This document shows positions 28,161 through 36,573 of a stretch of DNA of 45,005 nt, piece after piece. The first letter of the stretch is position 1. Each line of letters starts with the position of its first letter. Source of the DNA: Bacteroidales bacterium (GTDB lineage Bacteria; Bacteroidota; Bacteroidia; Bacteroidales; VadinHA17); assembly GCA_030596125.1 (NCBI GenBank), contig JAUVKT010000012.1, positions 1-45,005 on the forward strand. Reading direction: 5' to 3'. A program made the translations under genes and the position numbers. Under the pieces are notes generated by a model. The model was not told the DNA's origin. It did no database searches and saw nothing but the letters and a program-made list of their open reading frames with translations.

Positions 28161-28952
28161 ATGAAAGGAAAATCTGTTTCAATAATCGGTGCAGGTAAAG
28201 TTGGATCAGCCCTGGCACACGCTTTTGCAGATGCCGGGCATAAGATCAACCTTATAGTCTCCTCAAAGGAAGAATCTGCATCTGCCCTCGCTGCCGCTTT
28301 TAACTGCAGGTGGAGTGTTGACCCGATTATTGACAGTGGGACCGATTTCGTGGTTGTTGCTGTTCCTGACTCAATTATATCATCATTACTGTCTGAATTA
28401 AGAGTATCAGGAGAAACAATAGTTTGTCATACTGCGGGGAGTATTGGGTTGGATGTATTTGAAGGAACACAGATTGATAACAGAGGAATTATTTATCCCT
28501 TACAGACATTTTCCATTAGCCGGAATCCTGAGATAAAAGAAATTCCAATTCTTATTGAATCTGACAAAAGTACCATATCTCATAAGATGATGGAACTGGC
28601 TGGCACTCTCTCTGACAAAGTATATGAGGTAGATGGCGACAGGAGGGGAATGATACATCTGGCGGCTGTCTTTGTATGTAATTTCGTAAATCATATGTAC
28701 AGAACAGGAGAAATGATTACTGATAAGATTAATCTGCCGTTTGAAATACTTGAGCCACTTATAAGAGAGACGATGAACAAAGCACAGGAAATAGGTCCTG
28801 AGAATGCCCAGACAGGCCCTGCTGCAAGAAATGACAGGATTACAATAGAAAAGCATTTGAATTTATTATCTTTCTCCCCTACGATGAAAGATATATATGA
28901 AGCAATAACCAATTCAATTATTAATCAAGGAAGTAAAAGTCTGAATGAGTAA
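28161..28952 (+). CDS. DUF2520 protein, NAD(P)-binding Rossmann fold, ProC-like
   Basis: This 263-residue protein has a nucleotide-binding start SIIGAGKVGSALAHAFADAG and a C-terminal helical DUF2520 domain. The fold is that of pyrroline-5-carboxylate and ketopantoate reductases; FVVVAVPDS and HTAGSIGLDVF are typical. Activity is unknown. It overlaps kdsC by 8 bp, and ubiA and maf follow without gaps, a set often found together in Bacteroidota. The resemblance to ProC does not make it a partner of the hydroxyproline dehydratase 8 kb away, because it belongs to another gene set. Confidence 0.85.
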   Translation: MKGKSVSIIGAGKVGSALAHAFADAGHKINLIVSSKEESASALAAAFNCRWSVDPIIDSGTDFVVVAVPDSIISSLLSELRVSGETIVCHTAGSIGLDVFEGTQIDNRGIIYPLQTFSISRNPEIKEIPILIESDKSTISHKMMELAGTLSDKVYEVDGDRRGMIHLAAVFVCNFVNHMYRTGEMITDKINLPFEILEPLIRETMNKAQEIGPENAQTGPAARNDRITIEKHLNLLSFSPTMKDIYEAITNSIINQGSKSLNE

Positions 28953-29466
28953 TTTCAAGGAAGATCTTCAAAAAATTAAGGTATTTGTATTTGATATTGA
29001 CGGAGTCCTGTCACAACAAACCATTACGTTGGATGAGAATGGGGGGCCAATGAGAACTATCAATCTCAGAGACGGATATGCACTTCAGCTTGCTGTAAGA
29101 AAGGGATATAAAATTGGTGTAATTTCCGGAGGAAATTCTGAAGCATTTAAAAAGCGTCTGAATATTTTAGGTATTGAGGATGTTTTTTTGAAGGTGTCAG
29201 ACAAAAAGCATGTATTTACTGAATTTTTAACTTTATCAGATATACACCCTGAGGAGGTACTCTATATGGGAGATGATATACCCGACTTTGAGGTTATGGA
29301 GATGGCTGGTGTAGCTGTTTGTCCTGCTGATGCAGATAGTGAAATTAAACAGATATCTAATTATATATCAGACAAAAACGGGGGTGAAGGTTGTGTTAGG
29401 GATGTGATTGAACAGGTACTGAGATTGCATGGCATGTGGATGAATGGGGACGCATTTAAGTGGTAA
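28945..29466 (+). CDS. kdsC: HAD-superfamily KdsC-like 3-deoxy-manno-octulosonate-8-phosphate phosphatase
   Basis: This 173-residue HAD phosphatase of the capless C0 type acts in Kdo synthesis for lipopolysaccharide. Motif I FDIDGVL contains Asp17 and Asp19, motif II is VISGG, a lysine follows in the third motif, and motif IV is YMGDDIPD. The length matches KdsC tetramers. Related phosphatases act on sialic-acid or KDN precursors, but no such genes are nearby. The start codon overlaps the end of the DUF2520 gene, and its stop is 2 bp before the start of the UbiA-family gene, so translation is likely coupled. Confidence 0.88.
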   Translation: MSNFKEDLQKIKVFVFDIDGVLSQQTITLDENGGPMRTINLRDGYALQLAVRKGYKIGVISGGNSEAFKKRLNILGIEDVFLKVSDKKHVFTEFLTLSDIHPEEVLYMGDDIPDFEVMEMAGVAVCPADADSEIKQISNYISDKNGGEGCVRDVIEQVLRLHGMWMNGDAFKW

Positions 29467-29468
29467 AT

Positions 29469-30452
29469 ATGAAAGCATTTTTTAAACTTATACGTTGGCA
29501 AAATCTCCTGATCATTGTATTTACAATGGTATTAATGAGATATGCAATAATTGAGCCCGTAGCCAATATGATTACGTTTGTACATATCTCAGATACAGGT
29601 GTTGAATCGCTTCAGCTTCAGTTAAAACTTATTGATTTCGTTATTCTTGTATTTGCCGTTGTTACTATTGCAGCAGGTGGTTACGTGATTAACGATTATT
29701 TTGATATTCGAACTGACCTGATAAATCGTGGAGACGTTCTGGTAGGGACCAAGGTGCCAAGGAGGCGGGCTATGATGTGGCACAATATTCTGAACCTGGC
29801 AGGTGTTGCCGCCGGGTTTTATGTCTCCTGGAGAATAGGCAATTTCTGGATAGGAACTATCTTTCTTATTGTCTCAGGGTTACTCTATTTCTACTCGTCA
29901 ACATATAAGCATCAGTTGTTGATTGGTAATATTATTGTATCATTACTTACTGCAACAGTTCCATTTATGGTTGCAGCTTTTGAAATACCTCCGATTTACA
30001 ACTATTATGCAGTTAACGCTATGGAGATGCCCGGGATCAACATCCTGTTGTACTGGGTGCTGGGGTTTTCTCTGTTCGCATTTATGACAAATCTTATCCG
30101 CGAAATAATTAAGGATATGGAAGATTTTGAGGGTGACAGGGCATATGGCAGCAGGTCACTGCCTGTTTATGCAGGACTTAAAATATCAAAAATAGTAGTG
30201 ATAACACTACTGGCCATTACAATTGTTATGCTGGTTCTGGTTTGGAATATGTATATTAATGACCTGCTGACAATAATATATATTGGAGTTGCAATTATTA
30301 TTCCAATGATTTTTACCGGGTTTGTAATTGCAAGGGCAGAAAATCAGAAAGATTTTAACAGGGGGAGTTTTAGTATGAAAATCGTAATGTTGACAGGAGT
30401 GTGCTATTCGATCCTGGTGTGGATAATAATTGAAAAGGGAGTATTGATATAG
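29469..30452 (+). CDS. UbiA-family prenyltransferase (geranylgeranylglycerol-phosphate type)
   Basis: This is an integral-membrane prenyltransferase of 327 residues from ATG 29469, with eight or nine membrane helices. The first aspartate motif NDYFDIRTD is at 75-83 and the second, DMEDFEGD, at 216-223; both bind the prenyl diphosphate through magnesium. Bacteroidota homologs are usually annotated as geranylgeranylglycerol-phosphate geranylgeranyltransferase, but MenA-like or other lipid acceptors are possible. The frame is open from a GTG at 29460, which overlaps kdsC. ATG is preferred because MKAFFKLIRWQNLL matches the family start. It is fourth-to-last in a tight set with kdsC and maf. Confidence 0.82.
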   Translation: MKAFFKLIRWQNLLIIVFTMVLMRYAIIEPVANMITFVHISDTGVESLQLQLKLIDFVILVFAVVTIAAGGYVINDYFDIRTDLINRGDVLVGTKVPRRRAMMWHNILNLAGVAAGFYVSWRIGNFWIGTIFLIVSGLLYFYSSTYKHQLLIGNIIVSLLTATVPFMVAAFEIPPIYNYYAVNAMEMPGINILLYWVLGFSLFAFMTNLIREIIKDMEDFEGDRAYGSRSLPVYAGLKISKIVVITLLAITIVMLVLVWNMYINDLLTIIYIGVAIIIPMIFTGFVIARAENQKDFNRGSFSMKIVMLTGVCYSILVWIIIEKGVLI

Positions 30453-30453
30453 G

Positions 30454-31050
30454 ATGTTAATTGATGACCTTAAAAGATGGCGTGTAATTCTGGCATCTGC
30501 TTCGCCTCGCAGAAGTGAACTGTTACGTAGTCTGGATATAGATTTTGAGATTCGGGTTGCGGATATAAATGAAAATTATCCTGATGATCTTCGGAGTGAG
30601 GAAATTGCCCTGTTTCTTGCTGAACGTAAAGCACAGGCAGTTTCTTCAGACATACAGGAGAATGAGCTTATAATCAGTGCTGATACAGTAGTAATCCGGG
30701 GTGATGAAATTTTAAATAAGCCATCGGGCAGGGAGGATGCAATAAGAATGCTCAGGCTGTTATCGGGAAACAGACACTCTGTTGTAACAGGTGTATGTTT
30801 TAATTCAATAATGGGTTTGCACTCTTTCTCTTCCATTACCCTGGTGAAGTTCAAAAGACTGGATGATAGTGAAATTTCTTATTATGTCGATAAATACAAG
30901 CCATTCGATAAAGCAGGTTCTTATGGTATACAGGAGTGGATTGGCTTTATAGGGGTAGAACATATAGAGGGATCATATTTTAATGTTATGGGATTACCTG
31001 TCCAGCATCTATACAGGGAGTTAGAGGATTATTTATCAAAAAATGGTTAG
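30454..31050 (+). CDS. maf: Maf-family nucleotide pyrophosphatase
   Basis: This 198-residue house-cleaning enzyme hydrolyses non-canonical dTTP/UTP-type nucleotides to monophosphates. The signature LASASPRRSELL is at residues 13-24, followed by SADTVV near 75, KPSGREDA, and the C-terminal KAGSYGIQEW. The start codon follows the UbiA-family stop by one base, so it is the last gene of the DUF2520-kdsC-ubiA-maf transcript. Maf proteins can affect septum formation when overproduced in Bacillus, but the enzymatic role is general. Confidence 0.93.
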   Translation: MLIDDLKRWRVILASASPRRSELLRSLDIDFEIRVADINENYPDDLRSEEIALFLAERKAQAVSSDIQENELIISADTVVIRGDEILNKPSGREDAIRMLRLLSGNRHSVVTGVCFNSIMGLHSFSSITLVKFKRLDDSEISYYVDKYKPFDKAGSYGIQEWIGFIGVEHIEGSYFNVMGLPVQHLYRELEDYLSKNG

Positions 31051-31123
31051 AGAACCCGGTGGGTTTATTTATCATTGTTTGAATATTGCTTTTAGATCTT
31101 ATTGATAACTTAATTACAGACTT

Positions 31124-33289
31124 ATGAAGAAATTTATATTACTGTTGTTTATCACGTTGCTTTTTATCAAGCCATCGGCTAAGGCCGATGAGGGGATGTG
31201 GATTCCTGTTCTGATCGAGCAGTTCAATATTAAATTGATGCAGGAGCAAGGGTTTAAGCTTACCTCGGCAGATATTTATAGTGTTAACCAGGCCTGCATG
31301 AAAGATGCTGTAATGATCTTTGGGAGGGGATGTACGGGAGAACTTATATCACCTGAGGGTTTACTTATTACAAATCACCATTGTGGTTATGGACGCATAC
31401 AGGCTCATTCAAGCCTTGAACATGATTATCTTACTGATGGTTTCTGGGCAATGTCAAAAGAGGAAGAGTTGTCAAATCCAGGCCTGTCGGTTACCTTTCT
31501 GAAGCAGATGGAGGATGTTACAGGGAAGGTACTGAAAGGTGTTAAAAAGAAAATGGCTGAAAAGGAGCGAAATGAAATTATTAATTCCAATATCAGCATG
31601 ATAACTGAAGAAGCCACCAGCGGTACGGGTTATACTGCCATGGTTAAACCTTTCTTTATGGGTAACCAGTATTTTCTTTTTGTTGATGAAACATTCAGGG
31701 ATGTCAGACTAGTAGGTGCTCCGCCATCATCAATCGGTAAATTTGGCGGTGAAACTGATAACTGGGTATGGCCACGTCATACAGGTGACTTTTCACTTTT
31801 CAGGATATATGCTGACAATAATAACAAACCGGCAGATTACTCAGAGGATAATGTTCCCTATAAGTCTGTCTATCATTTCCCTATATCATTAAAAGGTGTT
31901 TATGAGGGAGATTTTACAATGGTTTTTGGGTATCCGGGTAGTACAAATCAATATGTTCCTTCTTATCATATCGCAATGCTTATTGATTATGTATATCCTG
32001 ATCTTATAGCGGTAAGAACAAAGAAACTTGATATAGTTACAGCAGATATGAATGCTGACCCGAAAGTACGGATACAGTATTCTGCGAAAAAATCAGGGAT
32101 CGCTAACTCATGGAAAAGGTGGATCGGAGAGAAGACAGGTATGACCAAATTGGGTACTGTTCAGCAAAAGCAGGAGTTCGAGAAGGGTTTTACTGAGTGG
32201 GTTGAATCGAAAGGGAAAAGGAGAAAATTATATGGTGATATTCTTCCTCAGTACGAGGTGGTTTATGATGAATATAAGGTTTACAGGCTTGTAAACAGCT
32301 TTATTAATGAAATTGTTGGACGAAATAGTATAGAAGCAATCAATTTTGCAGGAGGCTTTAAGTCGCTAATCCGGGCAGTTGATAATGGCGAATCTGCTGA
32401 AGAAATTCAAAAAACACTGAATCTCCACAGGGAAAGATCGAAACGGTTTTTCAAAGATTATAATATGCCTACTGATAAGAAAATGTTTGTTGCCCTTATG
32501 GAGATGTATGGCAGTACCCTTGATGCCAGGTGGCAGGTGGATCTATATAAAAAACTAAATGAGAAGATTGATGGTGACTTTAGTGCACTTGCTGATGATC
32601 TCTATTCAAAAAGTATTTTTACCAATGAGAAAAGATTTAATGATTATGTCGATAATTTTGAAGTTTCAAAAATCACAAATATTAAAGATGATCCTTTGTA
32701 TATGTTTGCCGATGAGGTTAGTGCTTTTCTCAATAATGAAGTAATTCCGTTATACCGGCAACTTGGTGAGAAAATAGCACAGTTAGACAGGCGTTATATG
32801 ACAGCCCAGCTTGAATATGCGGGCGACAAAGTGTTATGGCCTGATGCCAATTTTACCTTAAGGGTTGGATATGGGAATATTGGCGGATATGATTCGAGGG
32901 ATGCAGTGTACTACACACATTATTCGACCTTAAAGGGGATTATGGAGAAGGATGACCCGGATAATTATGATTATAACGTACCTCAGAAGTTGAGAGAACT
33001 ATACAGGAGTAAAGATTATGGCAGGTATGCTCAGGAGGGTGAGATTCCTATCTGTTTTATAGCGAATAATCATACAACGGGAGGTAACTCGGGAAGCCCT
33101 GTAATTAATGGAGACGGGCACCTGATCGGAATAAATTTTGACAGGGCCTGGGAGGGTGTGATGAGTGACTTTATGTTTAACCCGAAGCAAAGCAGAAATA
33201 TAAGTCTTGATATCAGGTATGCACTGTTTATCATTGATAAAATGGCAGGAGCAGGATACCTCCTGGATGAAATGACAATAGTTGAATAA
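31124..33289 (+). CDS. dpp11: S46-family dipeptidyl peptidase, DPP11 type
   Basis: This 721-residue periplasmic exopeptidase removes dipeptides from the N-terminus of oligopeptides. A signal peptide spans residues 1-21 (ending SAKA). The chymotrypsin-like catalytic domain has the His in TNHHC at 85-86, the Asp in RHTGDFSLFR and the nucleophile Ser656 in GGNSGSP. DPP7 and DPP11 are told apart by one residue: Gly in DPP7, Arg in DPP11 (Arg673 of Porphyromonas). Here INFDRAWEG puts Arg at 674, 18 residues after the serine, as in DPP11. It should thus prefer Asp or Glu in the second position. The gene stands alone and ends 13 bp from the kinase gene on the other strand. Confidence 0.9.
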   Translation: MKKFILLLFITLLFIKPSAKADEGMWIPVLIEQFNIKLMQEQGFKLTSADIYSVNQACMKDAVMIFGRGCTGELISPEGLLITNHHCGYGRIQAHSSLEHDYLTDGFWAMSKEEELSNPGLSVTFLKQMEDVTGKVLKGVKKKMAEKERNEIINSNISMITEEATSGTGYTAMVKPFFMGNQYFLFVDETFRDVRLVGAPPSSIGKFGGETDNWVWPRHTGDFSLFRIYADNNNKPADYSEDNVPYKSVYHFPISLKGVYEGDFTMVFGYPGSTNQYVPSYHIAMLIDYVYPDLIAVRTKKLDIVTADMNADPKVRIQYSAKKSGIANSWKRWIGEKTGMTKLGTVQQKQEFEKGFTEWVESKGKRRKLYGDILPQYEVVYDEYKVYRLVNSFINEIVGRNSIEAINFAGGFKSLIRAVDNGESAEEIQKTLNLHRERSKRFFKDYNMPTDKKMFVALMEMYGSTLDARWQVDLYKKLNEKIDGDFSALADDLYSKSIFTNEKRFNDYVDNFEVSKITNIKDDPLYMFADEVSAFLNNEVIPLYRQLGEKIAQLDRRYMTAQLEYAGDKVLWPDANFTLRVGYGNIGGYDSRDAVYYTHYSTLKGIMEKDDPDNYDYNVPQKLRELYRSKDYGRYAQEGEIPICFIANNHTTGGNSGSPVINGDGHLIGINFDRAWEGVMSDFMFNPKQSRNISLDIRYALFIIDKMAGAGYLLDEMTIVE

Positions 33290-33302
33290 TTATTCTGGCG
33301 TA

Positions 33303-35363
33303 TTAATGTAATGGAGCCGGCAGTGTTATAGTGACAGTCGTTCCTTTATTTAGTTCACTTTCAAATTTCATAGTGCCTTTATTAATCTTTACGAGATCAT
33401 TACAGATTTGAAGGCCCAGACCTGTACCACGTTCATTATCAGTGCCGGGAGAACTGGAAATTATGTCATTATTAAAGAGTTTATCTATCTTATCCTGGTC
33501 AATCCCAATACCGTTGTCCTTGATAATCAGGTAGACTTTATCATCTTTTAATAATGATTCCTCAACAGTAACTGAGATATTTCCCTTCCTGGGGGTAAAT
33601 TTTATTGCATTGGTAAGAAGGTTTCTTATTATAATATTAATAAGATCCTTATCGCAAAGAACATGCGAATCACCTTTATGTGAATAGTTTAACTTAATAT
33701 CCTTGCGTTCACTGATTCCACGGAGCAGATTAAAATTCTCAAGTACTATATCGGTAAGATTATTAAGTTCCGGGGTATAATTGATTTTGTTCTGCTGCCC
33801 TTCACCCCAAAGTAATAAGTTGTCGATAAGGTTTGAGGCAAATTTTGCCTGTTGGGATAATGAATTTGTAACATCCTCAACTTTAAGATTTTTTTTGTCC
33901 TTAAGCAACTCTGTCATCATTGATAAATTAATAATTGGTGCTTTAAGGTCATGCGCGATTATTGAAAATATTCTGTTTTTAATAGATATAGTTCTCTCAA
34001 GTTCATGATTTTTCTTTTCTGTTTCGGATTTTTGTCTCTCCAGTTCTCCTTTTTGGTTGGTTAATTCTGCTGTGCGCTCAATAACAATTGACTCCAGGTT
34101 TTTATTCATATATTCAATCTCACTTATAAGCCTTTTTTCTTCGTTTACGGTTCTGTGCCAGCGTAACAACAGGTTTATTACCTGGGTCAGAATAAAAACT
34201 ATCAGGGCATATGGAAGAATGTAATTATCTGAAAAGACCTGTTTGGAATTTGCCAGCCCTATATCATTTATAACACCAGCAATAATAGCTAAGAATCCGA
34301 TAGCCAGGACAATATACTCTCCACCCTTACGAATTGCTTCAATAATACTCTTAATAGTGTAATAACCTATAACTATTACTGTTGCCGGCATGAACAGAAG
34401 CATTGTGTATGAGAAGACAGCAACATCAGTGATCAGTACTATTGCTATACAGAGTGAAAAAAGTACAGTTATCAGGATATTCAGAATATTTATAAATCTC
34501 TCCCTGTAAACAGTATTGAAATACCAGAGGCTGAATATAAGTGCAATATATGAACTGATATATTCTATCCTTATTAACCATGTCCAGTTGATGTTGCAAA
34601 ATGACAGGATCATATATGATCCGGTAACAAGATGTCTTAAAAATATTCCCAGGGTAAAGAGTGTAAAGTAGAGCCTGGACGGGTCCTCTCTGAACAGTAA
34701 GTAAAAAAGAAAGAAAAACAGTGCAAAAGCCAGAAGCATTCCGGCCGATATTGATATTGAAATTTCCTTTTTAGTGATTTTTGCCGACAATGCATCATAG
34801 TCTCCGATAGTAAGTGGCAGCCAGAAACCACCCCTGCGGTGATGAAAATTGGATACATTAAAGATTATTTCAATTGTATCACCAGTTTCAAACAGGGGAT
34901 AGATAAATGGACGGTACCCCGGTTTTGACACATCCGGTTTTTCACCTGCTATACCGTTACCGTTAATAAATTTGCCGTTTATATAAAGTCTGTATGATGA
35001 ATCAAAAACCGGTACCGACAATAGGAGATCGTCCCTGAAATGGTCAGGCAACAATATCTGAAGCCTGTATGTTGCATACCCTGTCGCTGTTATATCCGGA
35101 AGATCAGTATGGTAATCAGTCCAGTATGAAGGTACTTTAGCATACAAATCAGGTGCAGGGACATGATCTGAGACGAAGTCTGCCGGACGAAGATGTTTCT
35201 CCCAGTAAAATTCCCAGTCTCCTTTAAGGTCTATAACAGGATCTTTTTCAAAACCAGTAGTTCTAAGGTCAAGAATCCCCATTTCAATTCTTGTTTGACC
35301 TGCAGTACTAACAGATAAGTGTAATAAGATCGAACAGGTTAACAGAATGATTAACCATTTCAT
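33303..35363 (-). CDS. 7TMR-DISM sensor histidine kinase
   Basis: The product has 686 residues. After a signal segment (1-22) there is a periplasmic jelly-roll sensor domain of the 7TMR-DISMED2 type (about 40-190; GDWEFYW at 48-54). Seven membrane helices follow (about 205-400), then a coiled coil (415-465), a HisKA domain with the phospho-acceptor His471 in IAHDLKAP, and a HATPase domain with N-box NLLTNAIKF (581-589), G1 DNGIG (616-620) and G2 GTGLG (646-650). Carbohydrate binding is proposed for such sensor domains, but the signal is unknown. No response regulator is adjacent, so its partner lies elsewhere. A 9-bp tandem repeat array lies upstream of its promoter region. Confidence 0.92.
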   Translation of the reverse strand: MKWLIILLTCSILLHLSVSTAGQTRIEMGILDLRTTGFEKDPVIDLKGDWEFYWEKHLRPADFVSDHVPAPDLYAKVPSYWTDYHTDLPDITATGYATYRLQILLPDHFRDDLLLSVPVFDSSYRLYINGKFINGNGIAGEKPDVSKPGYRPFIYPLFETGDTIEIIFNVSNFHHRRGGFWLPLTIGDYDALSAKITKKEISISISAGMLLAFALFFFLFYLLFREDPSRLYFTLFTLGIFLRHLVTGSYMILSFCNINWTWLIRIEYISSYIALIFSLWYFNTVYRERFINILNILITVLFSLCIAIVLITDVAVFSYTMLLFMPATVIVIGYYTIKSIIEAIRKGGEYIVLAIGFLAIIAGVINDIGLANSKQVFSDNYILPYALIVFILTQVINLLLRWHRTVNEEKRLISEIEYMNKNLESIVIERTAELTNQKGELERQKSETEKKNHELERTISIKNRIFSIIAHDLKAPIINLSMMTELLKDKKNLKVEDVTNSLSQQAKFASNLIDNLLLWGEGQQNKINYTPELNNLTDIVLENFNLLRGISERKDIKLNYSHKGDSHVLCDKDLINIIIRNLLTNAIKFTPRKGNISVTVEESLLKDDKVYLIIKDNGIGIDQDKIDKLFNNDIISSSPGTDNERGTGLGLQICNDLVKINKGTMKFESELNKGTTVTITLPAPLH

Positions 35364-35406
35364 GCTTGTTTCATAATTTCCTTTTCCAATAAGAAGTTTT
35401 TCAACT

Positions 35407-35414
35407 CAAAAGTA
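35407..35414 (-). promoter_or_regulatory. -7 promoter element for the sensor kinase gene
   Basis: On the minus strand these bases read TACTTTTG, a match to TAnnTTTG, 43 bp upstream of the kinase start codon. No -33 element at normal spacing. The tandem repeat lies 46 bp farther upstream. Confidence 0.4.
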
Positions 35415-35460
35415 TTAAAAAGGTATCAAAAAAAAAACTGAAAAAGCAGGCGATAAATGT

Positions 35461-35541
35461 TGTAGAGGCTGTAGCGGCTGTAAAGGCTATAGAGGCTATA
35501 AAGGCTATAGAGGCTATAAAGGCTATAGAGGCTATAGAGGC
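35461..35541. repeat. nine tandem copies of a 9-bp unit
   Basis: The array reads TGTAGAGGC, TGTAGCGGC, TGTAAAGGC, then TATAGAGGC and TATAAAGGC alternating, ending with two TATAGAGGC. The consensus is TATARAGGC. The outer left copies are diverged (TGTA instead of TATA), and the central alternation implies duplication in 18-bp steps. On the plus strand the frame starting at 35393 stays open through it to a TAG at 35636, reading repeated Ala-Ile-Glu/Ala-Ile-Lys, but there is no ATG, GTG or TTG. It most likely is not coding. It lies between the kinase gene and the terminator of the 35641 gene. Confidence 0.95.
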
Positions 35542-35558
35542 AAAAGAGCAAATAAACA

Positions 35559-35588
35559 AAGCAGGGTATCTGAGAGATAACCCTGCTT
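35559..35588 (-). terminator. intrinsic terminator of the 35641-36129 gene
   Basis: AAGCAGGGT (35559-35567) pairs with ACCCTGCTT (35580-35588), then after a one-base bulge ATCT pairs with AGAT around a GAG loop. On the minus strand it is followed by TTTGTTTATTTG. It ends the leftward gene that stops at 35641 and shields the kinase gene from read-through. Confidence 0.8.
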
Positions 35589-35640
35589 CACAAAACCTAA
35601 AACTTGATCGTAGTAGAAACTACTCAGTTAATATATAGAG

Positions 35641-36129
35641 CTACTTAACTGCGAACACTTTTTCGTAATCTTTTACCAATTTTGGATAAAATACAGATAT
35701 CAGTTTAACACGTTCTAACTGGGTCTGTTCATTCTGTGTTAATAATTTTTGATGAAAATATTCAGACCTGTTTAATAAATTGTCTGAAGTTTCAAGTCCA
35801 TTATCAAGGTACTTTTTAGCGACCCTGTTAACACCGAATATTTGTCCGTTACAATCATACTGAACAGTAAGATCATCTGACTTAACAATGTATGTTGTAC
35901 ATTTTTTATCAGAATCATCAATACCAATCGTTACTGTCATATCTGAATTATCGTATGAGACTACGAAACTCTTAAGAGCTACACCATCGACGAATATTGG
36001 GTCGGCGGCTTTTTCAATAATATAGTTACCAAGGCAACTGTGTGTTTTCCCTTTTGCTACTGAAGCTTCTGAAAAACCTGCAAGGCTTAGGATAGAAGCG
36101 ATTGCAATTAAACTGATCATTCTTTTCAT
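35641..36129 (-). CDS. hypothetical exported protein
   Basis: The product has 162 residues and a signal peptide (about 1-23, MKRMISLIAIASILSLAGFS followed by EAS). The mature protein has three cysteines (near 32, 88 and 111), several short predicted strands, and a lysine- and leucine-rich C-terminal helix region. I do not recognise a family. It has a strong terminator after it and over 440 bp without genes before it, so it is a single-gene unit. A soluble periplasmic or secreted role is all that can be inferred. Confidence 0.75.
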   Translation of the reverse strand: MKRMISLIAIASILSLAGFSEASVAKGKTHSCLGNYIIEKAADPIFVDGVALKSFVVSYDNSDMTVTIGIDDSDKKCTTYIVKSDDLTVQYDCNGQIFGVNRVAKKYLDNGLETSDNLLNRSEYFHQKLLTQNEQTQLERVKLISVFYPKLVKDYEKVFAVK

Positions 36130-36573
36130 GACTGCTGATTTTTGTTATTAATTATTAATTACTAATTATTCACGATTTTGCTAAACTGTCCGGTTTATTG
36201 TGAATATTTTTTCTCATTTACTTTATAGACGTTCAATTATCATAGATGTTGCAAATAAATTCGTTAATAATTTGTTAATGCCTGTGAATTCTGACAATTT
36301 ACCGACAAACCGGTAGTTGCCGATGATAAAAACCAGTTATGCTCCTGTTCAGAAATTTTCTGTTGTATTTGTAACCTGTGATATCAAAAAAATATATAAC
36401 TTGCCTGTGAAAATTACGGATATGCTTCATAAGCTGACATACTGTTTTATGCTTAACAGGCTGGGACGACGTTTATATGAGTGCCGTATGTTCTACAGTT
36501 TGTAATTTTTATGCTTTCATGCCTGTATCAGGCAATTACTCCTTTGATTATTACACGTTTTGTTTCTCAATCC
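36130..36573. other. 444-bp AT-rich intergenic region between divergent genes
   Basis: This region lies between the exported protein gene (minus) and the glycyl-radical activase (plus). It contains runs such as TTATTAATTATTAATTACTAATTATT (36144-36170). No exact TAnnTTTG for either gene was found, and no RNA gene. A frame from 36317 to 36505 looks non-coding. It must hold the promoters of both flanking genes, possibly with regulator sites, because glycyl-radical genes are usually controlled by oxygen or substrate. Confidence 0.6.

Noticed and set aside
28161-28952. DUF2520 gene as the missing proC for HypD
   Set aside because: Only the fold is shared; it belongs to the DUF2520-kdsC-ubiA-maf set and lies 8 kb away.
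35461-35541. CRISPR array
   Set aside because: The unit is 9 bp with no spacers, so it is a simple tandem repeat.
36317-36505. 62-codon plus frame upstream of the activase
   Set aside because: No family resemblance, no promoter or ribosome binding site, and an odd composition; treated as non-coding.
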